Source: Denitratimonas sp037478135
GTDB lineage: Bacteria; Pseudomonadota; Gammaproteobacteria; Xanthomonadales; Xanthomonadaceae
NCBI RefSeq assembly: GCF_037478135.1
Contig: NZ_JBBHDV010000008.1
Location: 1 to 64,000, forward strand
DNA: 64,000 nucleotides
Direction of reading: 5' to 3'
In this document: positions 28,101 to 35,428 of the stretch, in pieces
Position numbering within the stretch: the first letter of the stretch is position 1
How the letters are laid out: each line of letters starts with the position of its first letter
Made by a program: the position numbers and the translations under genes
Notes under the pieces: model-generated
Database searches by the model: none
What the model was told of the DNA's origin: nothing
The model's input: only the letters and a program-made list of their open reading frames with translations

Positions 28101-28686
28101 GATCACCTGCACCCTGGATGGCGTGGATGCGGCACTGGAGCAACGCCGTTTCCAGCGTGGCAATGATGCGCTGGTGCTGCTGGCCGGCCAGGTAGTCGCG
28201 GTCAACCGACGCAATGAGGACCGCGCCTTCGTCGCGTTCGAGGATGGCCACGGGCGGATCGAGGCCACGGTCTATGCCGATGTGCTGCGCAACGTCGGCC
28301 CGCTGCTGCAACGCGACGCCTTCCTGCTGATCGAGGGCCATCTGCACGAGGACCGCTTCCGTGGCGGCACCGGTCTGCGCCTGCGCCGCGCCTGGGACAT
28401 CGCCGAATACTGCGCCATGCACGCCCAGCGGCTGCGGCTGACGCTGGACACTACCGTGCCCGGCGCCGCGGAAGCGTTCGCGCACGCGCTGACACGCTTC
28501 CAGGGCGGCAACACCCTGGCTTCGATCAAATGCCTGACCGCCACCGCACAAGGCATCGTGGATACCGGCAACAGTCAGGGCCTGAAGGGTTCGGTGGAGC
28601 TGGTCGCCGCGCTGCGCGAGCTGCCCGGCGTATCCGCTGTCAGCCTGAAAGTGGCGCGGCCGCCCGCGCCGCCGCCGTCGAACTGA
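25120..28686 (+). CDS. dnaE: DNA polymerase III alpha subunit
   Basis: A full-length (1188 residues) replicative polymerase. The N-terminal PHP domain starts FIHLHLHSEFSLVDS. The palm holds GPGRGSGAGSLVAW and PDFDIDF, whose aspartates bind the catalytic metals, and the fingers include KSHAAAYALVSYQTAW. The C-terminal OB fold and tau-binding regions are present. The oddity is at residues 584-609: between the WAVEAIN helix and the DISKIPLND segment a stretch encoded by repeat-like GGGAATC units has been added in frame. The gene stands alone here rather than in the lpxB-rnhB context usual for some relatives. Confidence 0.96.
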   Translation: MQPRFIHLHLHSEFSLVDSTIRIGALVKRCAKAGMPALALTDQSNLFAQVKFYRTAEKAGIKPLTGADMWLEDDGLKQPARLTLLCQDLTGYRNLCRLSSRSYLDGHRGERVVIEASWLREHGEGLIVLAGFQSDIGQCLREGREEEAGLRLAGWQRDFGDRFYLELTRTGRSGETEFETGALPLARQLNCPVVASNDVRFLDKDDFDAHEARVCIATGRVLADPRRPREYTAEQYFKTPEEMAELFADLPGALENSVQIAMRCNLELSFGTPYLPLFPVPEGETLDSWITAESRRGLEQRLAGYRLPAGFTAEQYQQRLQVELDVICGMQFPGYFLIVADFINWAKRNDIPVGPGRGSGAGSLVAWALRITDIDPLAYGLLFERFLNPERVSMPDFDIDFCMDRRDLVIDYVTGKYGRDHVSQIITYGTMAAKAAVRDCGRVLGLSYGQVDDVAKLIPNVLGITLSDALGRTDKARDNADLVSPDLIARYENDDDVRDLIDLALKLEDLTRNAGKHAGGVVIGQKPLTEFSPLYAEAPSRIDTHRSVVTQFDKDDVEAVGLVKFDFLGLRTLTIIDWAVEAINKQGNRESGAGNGTRDLPDPEQSRLPLDISKIPLNDRATYELFAQARTVAVFQFESGGMQRLLKDARPDRFEDLIALVSLYRPGPMDLIPSFCKRKHGEEPIDYPDPRVEPILKETYGIMVYQEQVMQMAQIVGGYSLGGADLLRRAMGKKKPEEMAKERIKFRSGAAANGLDERKADDIFDVMEKFAGYGFNKSHAAAYALVSYQTAWLKTHYPAQFMAAVLSSDMDKTDKVVTFLTECRAMGLEVLPPDVNASGYMFEAVDARTLRYGLGAIKGVGENACEEIARLRNEDGGYRDLFDFCQRLGTRVNRKVHETLIRAGAVDALGTNRATMMAQLPDMLRATEQMARDRAAGQVDMFGNAVAAQAPILPSIEPLPEWPLLERLAGEYETLGHYLSGHPIDPLREFVAGLITCTLDGVDAALEQRRFQRGNDALVLLAGQVVAVNRRNEDRAFVAFEDGHGRIEATVYADVLRNVGPLLQRDAFLLIEGHLHEDRFRGGTGLRLRRAWDIAEYCAMHAQRLRLTLDTTVPGAAEAFAHALTRFQGGNTLASIKCLTATAQGIVDTGNSQGLKGSVELVAALRELPGVSAVSLKVARPPAPPPSN
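26876..26940. repeat. GGGAATC-type repeat inside dnaE
   Basis: Within the dnaE frame the DNA reads GGGAATC twice in tandem, then a related GGGAATGGGA, and afterwards CCCGGATCCCGA and TCCCGG, roughly the inverted complement. Tandem GGGAATC units with an inverted arm are a familiar intergenic repeat in Xanthomonadaceae. Here the unit is in frame and adds about 26 residues (GNRES, GAGNG, then a DLPDPEQSR stretch) to the polymerase at residue 584. Confidence 0.65.
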
Positions 28687-28728
28687 GCCGGCCGCCACTG
28701 CTATGGTGTTTCTCTCAGGAGGATGCCC

Positions 28729-29583
28729 ATGAATCTGCGCCAGCGTCTTGCCCACCACGGTTTCGAATCCAACGACGATTACCAGTTCGTGCTGCGCTGC
28801 CTGTTCGAAGCCAACCTCTCGCATCTGCGCGTGTTGCAGGTCGATGGCGCCAGCGGCCGGCGCAAGACCGCGTTCGCGACCGCGCTGGCGCATGCGCTGG
28901 ATTATCCGCATGTGCTCTACCACGACTTCAGCCACATCGAAGCGCCCGCACCGGTGCTGCCGATGTCGGTATCCGACGATGCCGAACCAGGGCCGGTGGA
29001 AGCGCCAATGAGCGCCTTCGAGCGCGCCCTGACCGAGGCCTGCGCCTATTCCGAAGGCGAACGCACGATCCTGATCCTGGACCAGTTGCAGGCCGCCGAT
29101 TTTTCCGACCACATCCGGTTGCAGCGCTTTGCCGCCAGCGGCGAATGGCACCACGGCAGCGCCAGCGCCTTCGCCAATCCGCGCCATCTGCTGCTGGTGC
29201 TGATTTCCGAAGCGCCGCTGTACCACTCGCTGGCGCGGATCAGCTTCCGTATCTGGACCGATGCGCAGCGCGCCTTCCTTGATTACCGGCCCGAGGACTA
29301 CGGTCTGCAGGCCGATGCGCAAGCGCTGTTCACCGCGCTGACGCAGTTGTTTGAACAGACCGGCCTGTCACCGACACCAACCGAATTCGGCCATCTGCTG
29401 CAGGATCTGCTGCTGCGTGCGCGCAGCCAGGAACAGCTGCGCCAGGTGCTGTTCGGACGGATCGAAGGGGTCGAACGTGAGCGCCTGGAAACTCCCGGCG
29501 CCCACGCTGCGCTGACCGTGGTGATCGAGTGCCTCAGTGATTATCTGGTGCACGACCACATCGAACTGGGTGACGCCAGCTGA
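28729..29583 (+). CDS. Degenerate P-loop protein, unknown function
   Basis: A 284-residue cytoplasmic protein. Residues 39-54 (VDGASGRRKTAFATAL) occupy the place of a Walker A loop after a beta strand, but the glycine pattern is imperfect. TILILDQLQ resembles Walker B with an unusual Gln after Asp. Further on, LLVLISEAPLYHSLARISFRIW resembles the sensor region of AAA-like ATPases. I do not recognise a family. AGGAGG at 28717-28722 sets the start at 28729 rather than the ATG at 28723. It follows dnaE by about 40 bases and converges on the esterase gene, stop against stop. Confidence 0.65.
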   Translation: MNLRQRLAHHGFESNDDYQFVLRCLFEANLSHLRVLQVDGASGRRKTAFATALAHALDYPHVLYHDFSHIEAPAPVLPMSVSDDAEPGPVEAPMSAFERALTEACAYSEGERTILILDQLQAADFSDHIRLQRFAASGEWHHGSASAFANPRHLLLVLISEAPLYHSLARISFRIWTDAQRAFLDYRPEDYGLQADAQALFTALTQLFEQTGLSPTPTEFGHLLQDLLLRARSQEQLRQVLFGRIEGVERERLETPGAHAALTVVIECLSDYLVHDHIELGDAS

Positions 29584-30642
29584 TCAGGGCTGCAACGGAA
29601 TCCCCAGCGCTGCGGTCAGATTCGCCAGCCAGCGCATCTGCACGCCGTCGCGGGTGTCGTAGTCCGGCCCGGAATAGCCCCACCAGTCCCAGCAGGCCTT
29701 CGGATTGAGCGGCATGAAGCTGGCCCGGGTCTGCGGATACACCACCACCAGATCATAGGCATCGGCCCAGCGGTTCAGGCCGTTGCCGACGATGAAACGG
29801 TCACCCAGCATCGCCGCATTCTGCTCGCAGCCATGGAAGGCGATCACCGCGCCGCAGGGTTTGCCGGCCGCGCACTGCTCGGGCACGTAGAGGAAACCTT
29901 CCTGCGCCAGAAAAGCATCGGTGCCTTCGCTGCGATAGGCGTTCTGGTCGAAGGTGTGGACCTTGCCGACCACCGCCGTGGCTGCGGCCGGTGCAGGTCC
30001 GTACAGCGCGGCCAGCATTTCGCCGGAGGCATCGAAATCGCAGGCACCGATGAAGGGCGCTTCGGTGACATTGCAGGTGCCACCCTGATCCAGCGTCGGC
30101 CAGGCATGCGCGATGTCGCGCTCGGCATCCCAGACCATGGTTTCAAGCTGCACCGGCGGCGAGGCCACCTCGCGTGCCAGCGCTTCGTAGATGCTGTAGG
30201 AAGCACGCGTCACGCCCGCCGCCACGGTGCTGTCGGCCTTGCCGTGCAGCACGTAGACGCGGTCGCCGTCGAGTCCGGAAAGCGGTGCGATGCGGCCACT
30301 TTCTGCCAGCTCGCGGGCACGTTCGGCCAGTCTCACCGGATCAGGCGCATCCGGCTCGCCCTTCATGCAGCGCCCCAGCGCGGTGCCCAGATCGCCTTCG
30401 GCGCAGCCATAGGGTGGGCCGGCGATCAGGCCGGCTCCGATCAAGCGGTCGGACCACGCGAAATGCGCCTGCTGCGCCATCGCCGCGCCCGATGAAAGGC
30501 CCACTACCGAAACTCGCTCCGGATCCAGATTCAATGCCGGCAGCGCGGACTCGGCCGCCTGCGTGCCGCAGCCGCCCAGCAGCGGTGTCGCCAGGGCAAG
30601 CAACGCCAGTACCGCGACAGGTTTGCTTGAATGCCTTTTCAT
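29584..30642 (-). CDS. PHB-depolymerase-like secreted esterase (lipoprotein)
   Basis: A 352-residue alpha/beta hydrolase. The N-terminal signal ends in the lipobox LLGGC (Cys25). The nucleophile is Ser50 in the lipase box GLSSG, unusually near the N-terminus, as in one class of extracellular short-chain PHA depolymerases. Later come VLHGKADSTV with the probable catalytic Asp, FLYVPEQC, CGAVIAFHGCEQN (oxyanion region) and a Trp-rich CWDWWGYSGPDYDT. It should hydrolyse poly(3-hydroxybutyrate) or oligomers at the cell surface. The gene follows the TonB receptor on the same strand, but a strong terminator separates them. Confidence 0.8.
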   Translation of the reverse strand: MKRHSSKPVAVLALLALATPLLGGCGTQAAESALPALNLDPERVSVVGLSSGAAMAQQAHFAWSDRLIGAGLIAGPPYGCAEGDLGTALGRCMKGEPDAPDPVRLAERARELAESGRIAPLSGLDGDRVYVLHGKADSTVAAGVTRASYSIYEALAREVASPPVQLETMVWDAERDIAHAWPTLDQGGTCNVTEAPFIGACDFDASGEMLAALYGPAPAAATAVVGKVHTFDQNAYRSEGTDAFLAQEGFLYVPEQCAAGKPCGAVIAFHGCEQNAAMLGDRFIVGNGLNRWADAYDLVVVYPQTRASFMPLNPKACWDWWGYSGPDYDTRDGVQMRWLANLTAALGIPLQP

Positions 30643-30659
30643 GCCCAACCCTCCATGGG

Positions 30660-30687
30660 AAAAAAAGCGGGCCGCTGACGCGGCCCG
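30660..30687 (-). terminator. Rho-independent terminator of the TonB-receptor gene
   Basis: On the minus strand the sequence CGGGCCGC-GTCA-GCGGCCCG forms a perfect 8-bp stem with a 4-base loop and is followed by seven T residues. It lies 25 bases beyond the receptor stop and just before the esterase start, so it should end or attenuate transcription between the two genes. Confidence 0.9.
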
Positions 30688-30712
30688 AATGGTGGATCCG
30701 CTTGCGTCAGGA

Positions 30713-32938
30713 TCAGAAATCGTAACGCGCGGTGAGAGAGACCTGTCGCGGAGCACCGTAGAAGCCGGTCAGCGTACCCAGAGCGGCGACAAGGTTGTAA
30801 CCGGTGGTGCGGTATTCCTTGTCGGTCAGGTTGCTGCCCTGCAGCGAGAAGCTCCACGGACCGGGTGTCTTCCAGATGACACCGGCACCGAGCAGGCCGT
30901 AACCGGGCTGGTAGATGTCCGGATGCAGGTCGGTGGTCGGCCACACCCCGGACTGGTAGGAGTAACCCAGTCGCGCCGAGAGACTGCCGCCGTTGGCCAG
31001 ATCGGTGAAGTACTCCAAGTTGACCGCACCGGAGAACTCCGGCGAGTTGGTGAAGTCCTGGGTGTCGGCGATGTTGGTGCCGCCACTGATGAACTCGTCG
31101 TACTTGGCATCGAGCCAGGCCAGGTTGCCGTTCAGGCGCCAGTTGTCGGCAATCGCCCACTGGTATTCGACTTCCACACCGTTGACCGTACCTTCACCGG
31201 CGTTGGTGAAGTCGCCCAGGAAGCCGCCGCCGGGCAGCTCGGTGAACACCGAGAGCTGGATGTCGTCATAGGCGTTGTGGAACAGCGCGAAGTTCAGGAA
31301 CAGGCGCTCATCCAGCAGGCTGGCCTTGAGGCCGACTTCAAAGCTGTCCACCTTCTCGTCGTCGAACGGCAGCAGGGTGTGCGGCACCGCGTTGTTGGCG
31401 CGGATGTTGTAACCGCCGGACTTGAAGCCGCGCGAGGCCACGCCGTAGAGCAGCACATCCGGGGTGATCTGGTAATCCAGCGACACCTTCGGCGAAACGT
31501 TGGAGAAGCTCACCGACTTGTCGAACTCGGCCGCGATCACGCCGGTCGGGGTGGTGAAGGTGTCGTCGGTGAAGAAGACGTTGTAGACATCGGCGCGCTT
31601 GTCCTCGTCGGTCCAGCGGGCACCTAGGTTCAGCGACAGGCGGGTGCTCAGGTCGAAGGTCCAGTCGCCGTACAGCGACAGCGATTCGGTATAGACCGTG
31701 CCCTGGGTGTCACCGAACTGGATGCCGAAGAAGTTGTTCAGCACCTGGCCACCGGCTTCACCATCGAAGTAGTACAGGCCGACCACGCCACGCCCGGCGC
31801 CGCCGGCATCGTAGTGCGCCTGAAGTTCATGGCTGACCTGGGTGTCGTTGTAGAACGCCTTGACATCGGCGATCGGGAACGGCAACGCGTCGAAGTCGAT
31901 ATTGGTTTCGGTATCGGACTCGCGCTTGGCCACGATGTACTTGAACACCCAGTCATCATTGGCACGCCAGTTGGCGGTGGCTGAAATGCCCTTCATCGAG
32001 GTGTCGTTGATGTTCGGCATGCTGTTGCGCACGTCGTAACGGCTGTCCATCGGCAAATAGCTGGCCGCATCCGGGAACAGCAGGCCGACCACGGCATGCG
32101 TGTTCGGCGCCAGCAGCTTGGCACCACGCACGCCAGACTGGTCGTCCATCCAGTCGAACGCGAACTGGATGTCGAAATCATCGGTCACGAAAGCGCCAAG
32201 CTGGCCGCGCGCGGCGAGGATTTCCTTGTCGCTGACCTCTTCGCCGGTGAGGATATTGTTGCCGTAACCGTCACGGTTGAGGCTGGCAAGCGAGATGCGG
32301 CCGCGCAATGCGCCGTCGCTACCACCCAGCGAACCACCGATGGCGGCCTTCACATCGACCTGGTTGTGCTCGCCGATGGTGAGCGAGGCGAAGCCTTCGG
32401 TCTCGACCGGCAGCGGGTTGGAGATGTACTTGATCGCGCCACCGATGGTGTTCTTGCCGTACAGCGTGCCCTGCGGGCCGCGCAGCACTTCCACCCGGCT
32501 CACGTCGAACACGTCCAGCAACGCACCCTGCGGACGCGCGATATAGACGTCGTCCATGTAGATGCCCACGCCCGGATCAACGCCCCAGAGCGGATCGGAC
32601 TGGCCGATGCCGCGGATATAGGCGGTGATGGTGCTGCTGGAGCCGCGTGCGGCGTACAGCGTCATGTTCGGCACCTGCGCCGAGAGGTCGGAAAGATCCT
32701 GCACATTGAGCCGGTCCAGGGTTTCCGGGGTGAATGCGGTGACCGCGATCGGCACGTCCTGGATGGTTTCCTCGCGGCGACGCGCGGTAACCGTGACGCT
32801 GCTCAGCGACACCGGCTCGCTGCGGGTATCGGTGGCTTCAGGCGTTTGTGCGTCGGCATCGGCTTCGGTCGCGGCAATCGCGGTGAACGGCACGGCCAGC
32901 ACGCAGGCGATGGCTAGACTCAGGTACGAGCGTTTCAT
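30713..32938 (-). CDS. TonB-dependent outer-membrane receptor
   Basis: A 741-residue receptor. The signal peptide ends near AIAATEA. The TonB box is SSVTVTARRREE; the plug domain follows with VPNMTLYAARGSSS and the RVEVLRGPQGTLYGKNTIGGAI motif. The 22-strand barrel ends in the aromatic RYDF typical for Bam-dependent insertion. It resembles the large sphingomonad/xanthomonad group that imports diverse carbon sources rather than classical siderophore receptors. With the PHB-depolymerase-like esterase downstream and a GntP-type permease divergent upstream, hydroxybutyrate oligomers are a reasonable substrate guess. GAGGG lies before the start. Confidence 0.9.
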   Translation of the reverse strand: MKRSYLSLAIACVLAVPFTAIAATEADADAQTPEATDTRSEPVSLSSVTVTARRREETIQDVPIAVTAFTPETLDRLNVQDLSDLSAQVPNMTLYAARGSSSTITAYIRGIGQSDPLWGVDPGVGIYMDDVYIARPQGALLDVFDVSRVEVLRGPQGTLYGKNTIGGAIKYISNPLPVETEGFASLTIGEHNQVDVKAAIGGSLGGSDGALRGRISLASLNRDGYGNNILTGEEVSDKEILAARGQLGAFVTDDFDIQFAFDWMDDQSGVRGAKLLAPNTHAVVGLLFPDAASYLPMDSRYDVRNSMPNINDTSMKGISATANWRANDDWVFKYIVAKRESDTETNIDFDALPFPIADVKAFYNDTQVSHELQAHYDAGGAGRGVVGLYYFDGEAGGQVLNNFFGIQFGDTQGTVYTESLSLYGDWTFDLSTRLSLNLGARWTDEDKRADVYNVFFTDDTFTTPTGVIAAEFDKSVSFSNVSPKVSLDYQITPDVLLYGVASRGFKSGGYNIRANNAVPHTLLPFDDEKVDSFEVGLKASLLDERLFLNFALFHNAYDDIQLSVFTELPGGGFLGDFTNAGEGTVNGVEVEYQWAIADNWRLNGNLAWLDAKYDEFISGGTNIADTQDFTNSPEFSGAVNLEYFTDLANGGSLSARLGYSYQSGVWPTTDLHPDIYQPGYGLLGAGVIWKTPGPWSFSLQGSNLTDKEYRTTGYNLVAALGTLTGFYGAPRQVSLTARYDF

Positions 32939-33121
32939 GGATTTTCCCTCTGTGAATTCGCTTGAATCGGGGTTGGCTTGGCATGGCCGGTTTCTGGGAC
33001 CGGGTTGCGCTGCCATGTTCTTCGTTTGTACCGCGCAGGGCACTTGTACCTTCGTCCAGTGGGCCGCAGCGGGCTGGTTTCTTCACACTGCCGGCCTGAA
33101 TAAACCTGCGGAACCGTGCCC
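32939..33121. promoter_or_regulatory. Divergent control region, receptor/permease
   Basis: This 183-base gap separates the TonB receptor (minus) from the permease (plus) and must hold both promoters. TTGTACC occurs twice as a direct repeat, at 33026-33032 and 33044-33050, an 18-base period, which is a candidate operator for a shared regulator. No regulator gene is next to it. The assignment is based only on position and the repeat. Confidence 0.35.
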
Positions 33122-34525
33122 ATGGCTTTCCTGATTGTTCTGGCCTCGCTGTGCTTTCTGATGTATGTGGCCTATCGCGGCTACAGCGTGATCCTGTTCG
33201 CCCCGGTGGCCGCGCTCGGCGCGGTGCTGCTGACCGACCCTTCACTGGTGGCGCCGATGTTCACCGGGCTTTTCATGGACAAGATGGTCGGGTTCCTGAA
33301 GCTCTACTTCCCGGTATTCGTGCTCGGCGCGGTATTCGGCAAGGTGATCGAGCTGTCGGGGTTTTCCAAATCCATCGTCACCGCCGCGATCCGCATCGTC
33401 GGCGCAAAGCGCGCGATGCTGTCGATCGTGCTGGTGTGTGCGCTGCTGACCTACGGCGGGGTGTCGCTGTTCGTGGTGGTGTTCGCGGTGTATCCGTTCG
33501 CAGCCGAACTGTTCCGCCAAGGCAACATCCCCAAGCGCCTGATCCCCGGCACCATCGCGCTGGGTGCGTTCACTTTCACCATGGACGCGCTGCCGGGTAC
33601 GCCGCAGATCCAGAACATCATCCCGACCACCTTCTTCGGCACCAACACCTGGGCCGCGCCGATTCTCGGCACGCTCGGCGGTATCTTCATTTTGATCATC
33701 GGCATGAGCTATCTGGAATGGCGGCGCCGGGCTGCGGCGCGCGCCGGTGAAGGTTATGGCGATGCCGCCAGTCTGCTGAACGAGCCGGCCGCCTATCAGG
33801 GCGGCGCCCTGCCCAACCCGGTGATCGCAGTGCTGCCGCTGATCCTGGTGGGAGTGAGCAACATCGTGTTCACCTGGCTGATCCCGCAGTTCTATGGTGA
33901 AAGCCATTCCTTCATTCCTGCGGTCATCGGCGATCCGGCACCAGTGGTGCAGGAGGTCTCGCGCATCACCGCGATCTGGGCGGTTCTGGGCGCGCTGCTG
34001 GTCGGCATCCTGAGCGTGCTGGCGTTCGCCTGGCGGCCGGTGCTTTCACAGTTTGCCGAAGGCTCGAAAACCGCCGTCGGCGGCGCATTGTTAGCGGCCG
34101 GCAATACCGCTTCCGAATACGGTTTCGGTGCGGTGATCGCGGCCCTGCCCGGCTTCCTGGTCGTGGCCAATGCGCTGGGTTCGATCCCGAACCCGCTGAT
34201 CAACGAGGCCATCACCGTGACCGCGCTGGCCGGCATCACCGGCTCGGCCTCGGGCGGCATGAGCATCGCGCTGGCGGCGATGGCCGACACCTTCATCGCC
34301 AATGCCAACGCCGCCGGTATTTCGATGGAAGTGCTGCACCGCGTGGCCTCGATGGCCTCCGGCGGCATGGACACGCTGCCGCACAACGGTGCGGTCATCA
34401 CCCTGCTGGCGGTGACCGGCCTGACCCACCGCCAGGCCTACAAGGACATTTTCGCGATCACCATCATCAAGACCTGCGCGGTGTTCTTCATCATCGGCGT
34501 GTTCTACGCCACCGGGCTGGTGTAG
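33122..34525 (+). CDS. GntP-family permease, probable hydroxybutyrate transporter
   Basis: A 467-residue inner-membrane carrier with about 12-14 helices and family marks such as GGVSLFVVVF, IALGAFTFTMDALPGTPQIQN, AAGNTASEYGFG and SGSASGGMSIAL-like repeats (GSASGGMSIAL). GntP proteins carry gluconate, other organic acids or D-3-hydroxybutyrate; the last substrate is known for members next to 3-hydroxybutyrate dehydrogenase genes. The neighbouring PHB-depolymerase-like esterase and TonB receptor point to hydroxybutyrate. No bdhA gene lies in the window. The frame also opens with GTG six bases upstream; ATG 33122 is preferred. Confidence 0.85.
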   Translation: MAFLIVLASLCFLMYVAYRGYSVILFAPVAALGAVLLTDPSLVAPMFTGLFMDKMVGFLKLYFPVFVLGAVFGKVIELSGFSKSIVTAAIRIVGAKRAMLSIVLVCALLTYGGVSLFVVVFAVYPFAAELFRQGNIPKRLIPGTIALGAFTFTMDALPGTPQIQNIIPTTFFGTNTWAAPILGTLGGIFILIIGMSYLEWRRRAAARAGEGYGDAASLLNEPAAYQGGALPNPVIAVLPLILVGVSNIVFTWLIPQFYGESHSFIPAVIGDPAPVVQEVSRITAIWAVLGALLVGILSVLAFAWRPVLSQFAEGSKTAVGGALLAAGNTASEYGFGAVIAALPGFLVVANALGSIPNPLINEAITVTALAGITGSASGGMSIALAAMADTFIANANAAGISMEVLHRVASMASGGMDTLPHNGAVITLLAVTGLTHRQAYKDIFAITIIKTCAVFFIIGVFYATGLV

Positions 34526-34558
34526 CGCGGCTTTCCCGTACCCATCGACGGCCTGTGC

Positions 34559-35317
34559 TCAGGTGTGCGGAATGCGCGGGTCGTCGAACAGGTCGTTGAC
34601 TTGGCGCGGGTTGTCGAAGCCACCCGTCGTGCCCAGCGGCACCACGGCTCCGACCACGTTGAAGTCCTCGTCCTCGTGGTACAGGTTGCTGTAGCTGGCC
34701 ACGCCGGTCGTGATGTTGGTGGTGAACTGCGCAGTTTCGCCATCGTATTGGGCCTGCTCACGCGCATCGGTATCGCCCTGATCGGTGCTGATGTGCATCA
34801 GTTGGCGCAGTCCGTTGTCGTACTGCAGGTTGGTGCTGCCGTCGTAGATCGAGGTCCAGTCGATTACGCCGTGCGGCCCGAGCGCTTCCATCGTGATCCT
34901 GGTGCCATCATCCAGCAGGATGCTGCGGCGCCTGCCGTCCCATCCTTCCGCTCCGCCCCAGTCCTTGATGTGCTTGCCGTTGAGATTTTCATGCGGATCG
35001 CCCCAGTGCTGCACGGTGTTCATGCGCAGCGGATCGACGATGGTGATGGTGTGGGCATGCATGCCAATGCAATAGCCGCCGGAACTTTCGTACCAGATCA
35101 GGCCGCCACTTTCGAAGCCATCGGCAAAACCCGGACACTTGCGCGAGACCGCCACCAGCAACCCGTTCTTCAGCAGGACCTGCATTTGCGCACTGGGTGG
35201 CAGCAACGAAGTCGCGCCGGGCAATGCCGCGTCTGCGGCAGCAAGTGAAACCGCAAAGCACAGCAGGGTCGCGCAGCCCCCTGCGCATGGAACCTTCCGC
35301 AACATCGATGTCATCAT
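34559..35317 (-). CDS. Secreted GDPH-motif protein (DUF1521/MIIA-like)
   Basis: A 252-residue protein with an N-terminal signal peptide (cleavage near SLAAADA, residue 30). Residues 106-109 are GDPH, in VQHWGDPHENLNGKH, followed by SILLDDGTRITME. In DUF1521/MIIA domains, described for rhizobial NopE1, and in VWD domains, the Asp-Pro bond of GDPH is cut autocatalytically, calcium-dependently in NopE1. Self-processing here is therefore possible but unproven. Acidic stretches (LYHEDEDFN) could bind metal. ATGs lie at 35317 and 35314 after GGAG. It converges on the permease gene and is divergent from the first kinase. Confidence 0.65.
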   Translation of the reverse strand: MMTSMLRKVPCAGGCATLLCFAVSLAAADAALPGATSLLPPSAQMQVLLKNGLLVAVSRKCPGFADGFESGGLIWYESSGGYCIGMHAHTITIVDPLRMNTVQHWGDPHENLNGKHIKDWGGAEGWDGRRRSILLDDGTRITMEALGPHGVIDWTSIYDGSTNLQYDNGLRQLMHISTDQGDTDAREQAQYDGETAQFTTNITTGVASYSNLYHEDEDFNVVGAVVPLGTTGGFDNPRQVNDLFDDPRIPHT

Positions 35318-35428
35318 CGCGCTCCGCCACGGCACGGATATCGTGCCCTCCCTTGCAGAGGCGCAGGATCGCGGCAGACCGGCTCAGGCCGGCACCAGCC
35401 TCGCCACCCATGTCAGGAACCGGAGCCC

